Shown in pieces: positions 17,473-24,139 of a stretch of DNA of 64,000 nt; positions within the stretch are counted from its first letter, which is position 1; each line of letters starts with the position of its first letter. Source of the DNA: VGJW01 sp035286125 (GTDB lineage Bacteria > Cyanobacteriota > Sericytochromatia > S15B-MN24 > VGJW01); contig JAYKIS010000053.1 in assembly GCA_035286125.1 (NCBI GenBank), positions 59,788 to 123,787 of the forward strand. Reading direction: 5' to 3'. A program made the position numbers and the translations under genes. The notes under the pieces were generated by a model. It was not told the DNA's origin, made no database searches, and saw only the letters and a program-made list of their open reading frames with translations.

Positions 17473-18128
17473 CACGGCCCCTCCACGATGTCACGAATCC
17501 AGCGGTTGCTTTCGACAAGGCCCACCTGGGGGTGATGGACCGGCAATTCTCCCGGCATGAAGGCCTGGGCCGAGACCGTCAGCGGCGCCGCCAAGGCGGA
17601 AGGCGGCTTGCCGACCTGCTTCGCCACGCCCTGCGCCTGCTTGCGGACGGGTTCCAGGATGCGCAGGCGGCTGTCGGCCTTGGCACCATAGAGGACGAAG
17701 CCCAAGCCGAAGGTCATGGCCCTGCCCTCGACCTGCTCGACGTGCGTGGCCATGTAGCCCATGGCGCCCGCCCCGAGCGGCCTCGGACGCAGGCGACTGG
17801 TGGGGGTGCCCCCGACGGCAGCAGCCCAGTCGGGTTGGGCCGCCTTGCCCTCGGGCAACAGCTCCCGGACCGCCGCGTCCCTGCCCGCCAGCCCGACGGA
17901 GGCCTGGACGACACCGGCACCGGAAACCTTGCCGACCGTCGAGGCCATGGCCTGGTGGGCCACGGTACGCGCGGCGTGGCGTGCGGCCATCACCACCTGC
18001 TGGCGTTCGAGAAGCCCCTTGCCCATGTAGCCCACCATCAGGAGCAGCAGCACGCCGACCGGCAGCACGATGGCCATCTCGACCAGCGCCTGACCCCGCG
18101 CGCGTCCGTGCTCAGTGCAGGAGTTCAT
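17472..18128 (-). CDS. TadE-like pseudopilin (second copy)
   Basis: The 218-residue protein has the TadE/TadG hallmark: a short N-terminus, RGQALVEMAIVLPVGVLLLL as one membrane helix with the E next to the cleavage-type Gly-Gln, then an extracytoplasmic domain. TadE-like proteins are minor pilins processed by the Tad prepilin peptidase. The start ATG at 18128 lies 17 bases inside the preceding gene and no better in-frame start exists downstream. The C-terminal 190 residues match nothing I know. It is the third member of a tandem of TadE/TadG-type genes. Confidence 0.83.
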   Translation of the reverse strand: MNSCTEHGRARGQALVEMAIVLPVGVLLLLMVGYMGKGLLERQQVVMAARHAARTVAHQAMASTVGKVSGAGVVQASVGLAGRDAAVRELLPEGKAAQPDWAAAVGGTPTSRLRPRPLGAGAMGYMATHVEQVEGRAMTFGLGFVLYGAKADSRLRILEPVRKQAQGVAKQVGKPPSALAAPLTVSAQAFMPGELPVHHPQVGLVESNRWIRDIVEGP

Positions 18129-18984
18129 GGGGATACCCGTTGACGCCACCCACCTGGAAGAGCCGCGGTGCATACCAGCGGAAGCCGAATCCGCCGAGGC
18201 CCGCATCACCCGAGCCGGGCTCCGCGGCCTTGAGTTCGCTGGCCGGCACGATGCCGGCAGCCGCCACCGAGGGCAGGGCAAGCGGGTGCGATGCCCCGAG
18301 CAGGGCGGAGCCCAGAGGCCGGTAGACCGGCTCGGCCCAGACCAGGGTCTTGCCTGCGGATCCCCCCGCCCCGGCAGACTCGCCCGGATAGTTGACGCCC
18401 CCTACGAAGCGCCCGGATGCAAACTGCCCCCCGTTCTCGGGCAGGTTCTTCGAGCCCGCCAGCAGCGTCAGGTTGCGGGCATTGGCCGCGCTGCCCTCGC
18501 CGATGGCCGCGTTCATGCCCGATACGTTGGCGTTGAAGGCCAGCCTTGCGGCATCGGCAACGATTTCCGGCCCCTCCTTGGCCACCCAGGCGTTGTAGGC
18601 CACGAGGCCGGCACGCAGGCGCCGCAGCTTGACGACGTGGGCCTGGGCCTCGCCAACCCACTTGTCGAACTCCTTGGCCGCCAGATAGGGCTGGCCGGGA
18701 ACCGGAGGCTGGGCCCCCACCACGGCGATGGCCTTGGCAAACTTGAGTCTTGCCAGGGTCGCCTGGCCCGTCATGGCGGCATAGGCAAGCGACCGCGTGT
18801 GATGCACGGACACCTTGACCGACGAGCCAGCCAACGCCGCGGCGTCCACGGCCGTCTGCGCCTGCATCTTGGCGGTGGTCAGCCGGGCAAGGTCGTAGGT
18901 GGCATACAGGACGCCGACAATCACGGCCAGGACCAGCGTGAAATAGACGAGGGCCTGGCCTCGGGGCGGACGGTGGGCCCTCAA
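18112..18984 (-). CDS. TadG-like pilus assembly protein
   Basis: The 290-residue protein starts with RGQALVYFTLVLAVIVGVLY, a TadG-type membrane helix, and continues with YDLARLTTAKMQAQTAVDAAALAGSS split over residues 29-54, the conserved follow-on of TadG/DUF2134 proteins. The rest is an extracytoplasmic helical and Gly/Ala-rich domain. The von Willebrand domain of large TadG proteins is missing. The TTG start at 18984 overlaps the preceding stop as TTGA. It probably acts as a minor pilin or envelope anchor. Confidence 0.85.
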   Translation of the reverse strand: MRAHRPPRGQALVYFTLVLAVIVGVLYATYDLARLTTAKMQAQTAVDAAALAGSSVKVSVHHTRSLAYAAMTGQATLARLKFAKAIAVVGAQPPVPGQPYLAAKEFDKWVGEAQAHVVKLRRLRAGLVAYNAWVAKEGPEIVADAARLAFNANVSGMNAAIGEGSAANARNLTLLAGSKNLPENGGQFASGRFVGGVNYPGESAGAGGSAGKTLVWAEPVYRPLGSALLGASHPLALPSVAAAGIVPASELKAAEPGSGDAGLGGFGFRWYAPRLFQVGGVNGYPHELLH

Positions 18985-19883
18985 GGCGTGCCCCCCCTGA
19001 AGAAGGCCTTCTGGGCCTTGTCGAGGCGCTCCGCCGTGCCGGCAAGTGAAACGGTCCTGTCGACCTGCGCAAAGGCCGCAGCCAAGGCCCCCAGGGTCGC
19101 ATCGACACCGGTCGATCCGGGAACGGTTGCCGCAACGACATAGGCCGCGTAGAAAGCCTTGACGACCTTGTCCAGCTGATCAAATCCCTCAGCGAGGCGC
19201 TGGGCCTGCCGGAAGGCTTGCGCCTCATTCTCCGGGGACACGTAGCGCTTGCTGGGCGAGACCGTGCCGTTCCGGTCCATCGGGTTGGCGAGGGTGGCCT
19301 GCGTCGTCGGATCGGCAGCCAAGGCCAGCTCCGCCCCGGAAGCCCCACCAGGCAGCTTGCGGACGATGTCCCCGATGCCCTTGAGCCGCTCCAGCCCCGG
19401 CAAGGTCACCCGGTAATCGACCTGCAGGTCCGTCGGGACCTGCGCGGCGCCCCGACGGAGGCGCCCCGGAACGAATTCGGGCCGCACCACGGCGGCAACG
19501 GTCCAGGAACCCCTCTGGGGCGGCCTGCCGCCGCTGGCGACCATCGCCCCCACGAGGGCCGGGGTAAAGCCCTCATCCTTCCGGGTCATCCGGACACGCA
19601 CGCCACTGCCCGCGCGGTCCAGTTCGGGCTTGACACCGGTCAGCCACGAAGACTCGGCATCGGCCGCATAGGTCTCGACCACCTTGCGGACGCCCGCCTC
19701 GGCCGTCTCGCCATGCACGGCGGCAACACGCGCCGCCACGAAGGCCGTGCCCGTCAGCACCAGCCGACGCTGAACCGCCAGCCCCAGTTCCAGAGTGCCG
19801 AAAGTCAGCAAGAGCAAGAGGGGCAGGACCAGGGCGAACTCCACCATGGCCTGACCCGGCGCGGCGGGACGCAACGACCTCAC
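18981..19883 (-). CDS. TadE-like pseudopilin
   Basis: The 300-residue protein has GQAMVEFALVLPLLLLLTFG close to the N-terminus, the TadE signature with Glu at the +5-like position, followed by a long extracytoplasmic region. The GTG at 19883 forms a GTGA overlap with the stop of the prepilin-peptidase gene and gives a compact leader (MRSLRPAAPG); longer starts would lie inside that gene. With 300 residues it is larger than most TadE proteins (about 180). Its neighbours make it a minor pilin of the Flp system. Confidence 0.87.
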   Translation of the reverse strand: MRSLRPAAPGQAMVEFALVLPLLLLLTFGTLELGLAVQRRLVLTGTAFVAARVAAVHGETAEAGVRKVVETYAADAESSWLTGVKPELDRAGSGVRVRMTRKDEGFTPALVGAMVASGGRPPQRGSWTVAAVVRPEFVPGRLRRGAAQVPTDLQVDYRVTLPGLERLKGIGDIVRKLPGGASGAELALAADPTTQATLANPMDRNGTVSPSKRYVSPENEAQAFRQAQRLAEGFDQLDKVVKAFYAAYVVAATVPGSTGVDATLGALAAAFAQVDRTVSLAGTAERLDKAQKAFFRGGTP

Positions 19884-20488
19884 GAGCCACCGCCCAGCTG
19901 CCACAACGGGGGCCAGACCATGGCGGCCACCGTACCGAGGGCGATGGAGAGTGCATAGGGCAGGAGAGGCGCCTTGGAGTCGGGCACCATCGCGGCCGGC
20001 TGCCGAAGCCCTGCCCCGACAGCCATGAAGAAGCCCCTGACCTGCCTCAGCACGCCCCCGAGCGCGCCGTGGGCAGCCGCCCAGGCGAGGCTGATGACCC
20101 CACCAGCCAGGGCCGTGTCGAGTATCGCCGACAGGGCAGGCAAGAGCCCCATCCAGACTCCCGCCGCGGCCATCAGCTTGATGTCACCGGCTCGGATGCC
20201 CTTGAGCTGGCCCCACGCTCCGGCGTAGAGCGCATCGATCAACAGGAATGCCAGGGGAAAGGCGAGCCACCCGGCCAACGCCCCGGCCCCGCCGGACAGC
20301 GCCCCGCGCCAGCCGTCGGCGAGGCCGCCCGCAATCAGATTGGCCAGCAGGCCCACGGCCATCGCGGGAAAGGTCAGCCAATTGGGAATGCGCTGACTCC
20401 GCGCATCCGTAACGACCGCCACCATCAGGACGGGGAGGAGGGCCCACCGCCACGGGTCGGCCACGAAGAGCGAGATCACGGCTTGCAC
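19880..20488 (-). CDS. cpaA: Tad prepilin peptidase (A24A, CpaA/TadV type)
   Basis: The 202-residue protein is almost entirely membrane helices. It has the two aspartates of A24 peptidases: DARSQRIPNWLT (Asp28) and the second in RAGDIKL, where the usual GxGD reads RAGD. It should cleave the leader of the Flp pilin and the TadE/TadG-like proteins on the cytoplasmic side of the membrane. The N-terminal methylase domain of large PilD enzymes is absent, as normal for TadV/CpaA. The GTG at 20488 lies 70 bases behind the flp stop, after a strong hairpin that may set relative expression. Confidence 0.92.
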   Translation of the reverse strand: MQAVISLFVADPWRWALLPVLMVAVVTDARSQRIPNWLTFPAMAVGLLANLIAGGLADGWRGALSGGAGALAGWLAFPLAFLLIDALYAGAWGQLKGIRAGDIKLMAAAGVWMGLLPALSAILDTALAGGVISLAWAAAHGALGGVLRQVRGFFMAVGAGLRQPAAMVPDSKAPLLPYALSIALGTVAAMVWPPLWQLGGGS

Positions 20489-20497
20489 TGTACCCGG

Positions 20498-20540
20498 AAC
20501 AAAGGCCCGGGACGCCGGTCATTGACGGGCGCCCCGGGCC
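20498..20540 (-). terminator. Intrinsic terminator or attenuator after flp
   Basis: On the minus strand the arms at 20540-20523 and 20521-20504 pair over 18 positions with one G-U and one C-C mismatch and almost no loop (GTCAATGAC at the turn). They are followed by TTTGTT. The structure sits between the Flp pilin stop and the prepilin-peptidase start. It would give high pilin mRNA and reduced read-through into the assembly genes, a common arrangement for pilin operons. Confidence 0.7.
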
Positions 20541-20558
20541 GGGGAAGCGTGGCCGGGC

Positions 20559-20720
20559 CTACTTCATGTTCTTGATGAGCGTGTCGATCGACTTGTTGAC
20601 CTGGGCGCCGACGGCCTTGTAGCCACCGATGCAGACCGCGGCGATGACGGCAACGATGATGCCGTACTCGACCATGCTCTGGCCTTCTTCTTCACGGACA
20701 AGGCGGTTGATCAGCGACAT
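20559..20720 (-). CDS. flp: Flp-type (type IVb) pilin
   Basis: This short gene encodes 53 residues. The leader MSLINRLVREEEG ends in the Gly cleaved by the prepilin peptidase, and the mature protein starts QSMVEYG. The Glu at +5 and Tyr at +6 are the Flp motif. A hydrophobic helix (IIVAVIAAVCIGG) and a short polar tail ending NMK follow. The ATG has GGAGGA at ideal spacing, one of the best ribosome binding sites in the window. As the first gene of the operon, beside the divergent promoter, it is the major pilin subunit. Confidence 0.97.
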   Translation of the reverse strand: MSLINRLVREEEGQSMVEYGIIVAVIAAVCIGGYKAVGAQVNKSIDTLIKNMK

Positions 20721-20820
20721 CGGGATTCCTCCGGAACGGTTGATGGGTGGGGTGACCTTGCGGGCACTGGGCCCTGACAGGAAGTTTGTCCGGAGAGGAC
20801 GCCCTCCGCTTGCGTCGCTG

Positions 20821-20898
20821 CGGTTAAGTAGCGCTTAAGCTTCGACAAATCTCTCGATAATCGCGGCAGGGAGACCAGATTTAGGAGAGGCTTAACCG
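20821..20898. promoter_or_regulatory. Symmetric divergent promoter with 11-bp CTTAA direct repeats (Pho-box-like)
   Basis: Between flp (-) and the Ala-rich gene (+) lies CGGTTAAG-TAG-CGCTTAAG (20821-20839). Read on the minus strand this is CTTAAGCG-CTA-CTTAACCG: 8-bp units with a 3-bp spacer. Sixteen bases further is GATAAT (20856-20861), a good -10 for the + strand. The mirror side has TTTAGGAG-AGG-CTTAACCG (20880-20898), also with an 11-bp period, 17 bases from GATTAT on the minus strand. The unit and spacing are those described for the cyanobacterial SphR/PhoB Pho box, so an OmpR/PhoB-family activator replacing the -35 element is the inferred mechanism. Confidence 0.6.
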
Positions 20899-20954
20899 GA
20901 TCCGCCGTCAGCGCGGTGCGTTCCGCGGGGATAGACAGGTCAGGAGAACCCGTC

Positions 20955-22139
20955 ATGCCCAAGCTCGTGCGCGACCTGAACCAGGTCCTGGGACCGGCAC
21001 CGCAGCGTGAACGCATCTACCGCCCGGTGGACGCGGAGACACGGTCGGAGCTGGCCGCCCGCCGGGTGCGGCGCCCCGTCGAGGAGCAAGGCGTCGGTGG
21101 CTTTGTCGGGGACGTGATCGTGGGCGCCCTTCAGGGCGCGGGAGACATGGTCGGCGGCACCATCCACATGATCACGCATCCGATCGAGACCGTGACCGGT
21201 CTGGCGATGCTGCCCGTCGCCCTGCTGACGCGGCCCGGCGAAGTCGTGAAGGCCTTTGCCGAACCGTACACCGAAGCCGTGCGTTCGGGTCGTCCGGGAC
21301 GAGCCATCGGCAGAGGCCTGTTCGACGTCGGCAGCATGTTGCTGGGTTCGGGCCTGATGAAGCCGGCGACTGGGGCCGCAGGCGCTGGCCAGGCCGCAAC
21401 GCGGGCGAGCCAGGCGACGCAGGTCGCGCGCCAGGCGCAGCAGGCGACGACGGCTGCCCGCAAGACCCAGCAGGTCGCCCAGACGGCGCGCAAGGCCCAG
21501 CAGGCATCGCAAGCTGCACAGGCGGCCAAGACTGCTCAAGCGGCGCAGGCCGCACAAGCTGCACAGGCGGCCAAGGCAGCGCAGGCCGCACAAGCCGCAC
21601 AGGCGGCCAAGGCAGCGCAAGCCGCCAAGGCGGCTCAAGCGGCCAAGGCTGCTCAACAGGCAACTCAGGCCAGCCAAGCCGCAGGCAAGGCCACAAAGGC
21701 TGCCCAAGTCGCCCAGAAGACCCGTTTGGCGAGCCAGGGCGCGAAGGTCAACCAAGCCCTGCAGCAGGCGCGCAAGGCGGGTGAAGCGGCCAAGGCCGCG
21801 CAGGCAGCCAAGACCGCCCAGGCCGCGACCCAGGCCAGCCAGGCCGTGCGCACGGTATCTGGAACATCGGTGCGCGTCCGGGCCATCCGGGTGGTTGCGG
21901 CGCCGCCCGCATTGCGTGAAGTAGCCCGTTCCACCCGGCGCATCAGCGTCGTCAACCAGAAGGTCGTGGGCGGCATGCTGGCCGAAAGCCGCAGCGTCCG
22001 CATCCTGAAGTCCACCCAGGTCCTTGCCACGCCCGGCGGCGGCCTGCTCGAACTCTCCCGCACCACCGCCCGCAAGGTCCAGACGGTCCTCGGGCACCCC
22101 GACGGCGCCGCCTTGCTGCGGATGGCCTCGCGCCTGTGA
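20955..22139 (+). CDS. Ala/Gln/Lys-repeat protein with a pre-toxin-like hydrophobic N-terminal module
   Basis: The 394-residue protein has three parts. Residues 1-45 are charged. Residues about 45-130 are Gly-rich and hydrophobic with GGFVGDVIVGALQGAG, ITHPIETVTGLAML and EPYTEAVRSGRPGRAIGRG, a pattern that resembles the pre-toxin segment of polymorphic toxins. Residues about 140-300 are an almost pure Ala-Gln-Lys helix built from AAQAAK-type heptad-like units. The last 90 residues are basic and beta-rich (VRVRAIRVVAAPP). The ATG at 20955 has AGGAG eight bases upstream; the divergent repeat promoter lies just before it. The function is unknown; a membrane-associated coiled rod or secreted effector are options. 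Confidence 0.75.
   Translation: MPKLVRDLNQVLGPAPQRERIYRPVDAETRSELAARRVRRPVEEQGVGGFVGDVIVGALQGAGDMVGGTIHMITHPIETVTGLAMLPVALLTRPGEVVKAFAEPYTEAVRSGRPGRAIGRGLFDVGSMLLGSGLMKPATGAAGAGQAATRASQATQVARQAQQATTAARKTQQVAQTARKAQQASQAAQAAKTAQAAQAAQAAQAAKAAQAAQAAQAAKAAQAAKAAQAAKAAQQATQASQAAGKATKAAQVAQKTRLASQGAKVNQALQQARKAGEAAKAAQAAKTAQAATQASQAVRTVSGTSVRVRAIRVVAAPPALREVARSTRRISVVNQKVVGGMLAESRSVRILKSTQVLATPGGGLLELSRTTARKVQTVLGHPDGAALLRMASRL
21511..21660 (+). repeat. Ala/Gln/Lys low-complexity codon repeats
   Basis: This stretch of the Ala-rich gene is built from imperfect units such as GCACAGGCGGCCAAG and GCGCAGGCCGCACAAGCT. They encode AQAAK and AQAAQ blocks with little other sequence. The repeat is diverged at third positions, so it is probably maintained for the protein helix it encodes. 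Confidence 0.8.
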
Positions 22140-22149
22140 GGATGTCCTG

Positions 22150-22815
22150 ATGCCTGCTTTTCCAATCATCACCGGTTGGCTCACCAACCTGCCCTTCCTG
22201 CGAAAGGAGAGGCAGGCCCGACCGACAAGCCAGCCACCCCTGCCTCCCATGCGGCAGGACCAGGTGCGCCTGTCGACCAAGGAAGGCTTGCGCGAACAAC
22301 TTCAGCGCCAGCTCGATCAGGAGATCGGGGGCGCCAACCAGGCGTCGGTCAAGACCCTCGTCCGCAAGCGACCGGATCTGGTGGACGCGGCCAGCCCGGA
22401 TCAACGCGCCCAGCTGATCGGGGTTCTTCTTGGCCGCAACGGCAATTCGCCGGATCGTGAGGGCATCGGCCTCGTCATGATTCCGTCGGTAGGCAAGGGA
22501 GAAGATGGCGTCCTGTCCGAAGCCCTTGCCCGAGTGGGCAAGCGGGCAACGCTCTTCAAGGCGATGGGCGACCTGGGGCCTGGACTGGACGTAGCGCGTT
22601 TCGCACTGAAGGCCGCCTGGTTCGAGGATCTGGAGGCTGTCGCGGATGCCGGCCTACCCGGCGTCAAGGCCGCCATGCGGGTGGCAACCGACCAGGATCT
22701 GACAGGCCTGCCCACTGTCTCCAAATCCAAGATGATCGCCATCCTGCAGGACGCGCCCTACTCCGACGAGAACGACCTGATGGTGATGCGAATCCGGCGG
22801 TTCATGGAGCCCTGA
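22150..22815 (+). CDS. Unknown soluble protein, partner of the Ala-rich gene
   Basis: I do not recognise this 221-residue protein. It is predicted to be helical, with a hydrophobic start (MPAFPIITGWLTNLPFL), a Pro-rich stretch, then alternating short helices (LREQLQRQLDQEIGG, LVRKRPDLVDAASPDQRAQL, KAAMRVATDQDLTGL). The ATG is ten bases after the preceding stop, and GAGGA overlapping that stop serves as the ribosome binding site, so the two genes form one unit. If the preceding protein is toxin-like, this could be its immunity or chaperone partner, but no sequence feature proves that. Confidence 0.72.
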   Translation: MPAFPIITGWLTNLPFLRKERQARPTSQPPLPPMRQDQVRLSTKEGLREQLQRQLDQEIGGANQASVKTLVRKRPDLVDAASPDQRAQLIGVLLGRNGNSPDREGIGLVMIPSVGKGEDGVLSEALARVGKRATLFKAMGDLGPGLDVARFALKAAWFEDLEAVADAGLPGVKAAMRVATDQDLTGLPTVSKSKMIAILQDAPYSDENDLMVMRIRRFMEP

Positions 22816-22834
22816 GTCCGGGCATGCTGGGGCG

Positions 22835-24139
22835 GTGATCTTCCCAAGGCACTTCCACCGATCAACCTGGTGGCTGCTCGCCCTCGGCATCCTGATCCCC
22901 CTGCCCGCATCGGGCCTGCCCCGGCCCGATGCGCCGGCCCGTCAGCTTGCGGAGGCGCGTTTGCTGGCCGTCGCGGAGGGTGATCTGCCGGGCGCCATTG
23001 CCCGCTTGGAACTTTTGCTGCCCCTGGCCACGGGCTCGATTCTGGCCGAGGCCGCAGCCGATCTCGGGGATCACTATGCCGTCCTTGGTCAGGAGCAGGT
23101 AGCCCGAGCTGCCTACAGGACAGCCCTCGAGGCCCGGAGCGACCACGCGCGCGCCGCTGCCGGCTGGATGCGGACGGGGGGCATCCGCGACATCAAGGCC
23201 GACGGACCTGCCCCGTCTGCCGATCCGCTGGTCCTGCGTCCAGGCCAGGGCTGGGAAGCCCTGTTGCCGGATGAGGAGCGGGCAGGCTTCCGGAACCAGG
23301 TTGATCGATACACACGCCTGGAGGCCTCGAAGCGCCTGCAGGCCGTGGCAAGGCGACTCATGCGCACCGGCCAAACAGGCCGAGCCACCGCGATCCAGCT
23401 GTCGCTCGCCATCGAGTTCGGGGATACCCTGACCCTTGCGGCGCATGCCGATCTGGTCCGGGAGCTGGGCGCCAAGCCCCGGCCCGAGGAGGGCCTGCAA
23501 GCGTTCCGTGCCCTTGAGGCCCGGTCCCCGGGCCTGAAAGCCCTTCCCGCCGCGACGCGCGGTCGGCTCTGGCACCAGCAGGGGCAGCGCCTCTGGGACT
23601 TGGGGCGCCTGGATGCCGGCATGCAGGTCACGCAGATCGCTCTGAGCGACGCGACGATCCAGGCCGGCCAGGGGCGCGAGGACCTCGAGGCCCTGGTCCG
23701 GGCACTCGCGAGTGGCCTGCCTGCGGACGCCTGGCGCCGGGCTTCCCAGCGGCTGGCGTCACTGGAGCGTGTGACAGGCGCCCAGGATCGGGAGGCCACG
23801 GTCCTCGCCCTGCGCGAACTGGCCCGCGAGTATCCGCGCAGCAATCTCGACGGCCGTGCGCTCGTCACGGCCGCCCGCCTCGAGGATGAGGGCGAGGCCA
23901 CGGCCGAGCAGGTCCTGGCGGATGACCGACGGATGGATCTCTGGCCCGACGGCACCCGCGCCGGCGGTCGTGCGCTGGCCGTCCTCGGCCGCAAGCGGGA
24001 GGCGCGTGGAAACATGGCAGGCGCACGTCAAGCCTGGCAGCAACTGCTCGACCAGTTTCCGTACGGCCGCGACGCCGACGGCACCCCGCTGCGCGCGCTG
24101 GCCAAGGAGCACCTGGGCCTGCGGGGTGAAGGCCCTTGA
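22835..24139 (+). CDS. Exported TPR-type protein upstream of a histidine kinase
   Basis: The 434-residue protein starts with a signal-like segment (STWWLLALGILIPLPASGLP) and continues as helical tetratricopeptide-like repeats, for example LAEAAADLGDHYAVLGQEQV, ARAAYRTALEARSDHARAAA and a last repeat MAGARQAWQQLLDQFPYGRD. It is probably periplasmic. The stop overlaps the TTG start of the kinase gene (TTGA), so it is co-translated with a kinase whose own sensor region is also helical and TPR-like. It may present a signal to that kinase. Its GTG start is 17 bases after the previous gene. Confidence 0.8.
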   Translation: MIFPRHFHRSTWWLLALGILIPLPASGLPRPDAPARQLAEARLLAVAEGDLPGAIARLELLLPLATGSILAEAAADLGDHYAVLGQEQVARAAYRTALEARSDHARAAAGWMRTGGIRDIKADGPAPSADPLVLRPGQGWEALLPDEERAGFRNQVDRYTRLEASKRLQAVARRLMRTGQTGRATAIQLSLAIEFGDTLTLAAHADLVRELGAKPRPEEGLQAFRALEARSPGLKALPAATRGRLWHQQGQRLWDLGRLDAGMQVTQIALSDATIQAGQGREDLEALVRALASGLPADAWRRASQRLASLERVTGAQDREATVLALRELAREYPRSNLDGRALVTAARLEDEGEATAEQVLADDRRMDLWPDGTRAGGRALAVLGRKREARGNMAGARQAWQQLLDQFPYGRDADGTPLRALAKEHLGLRGEGP

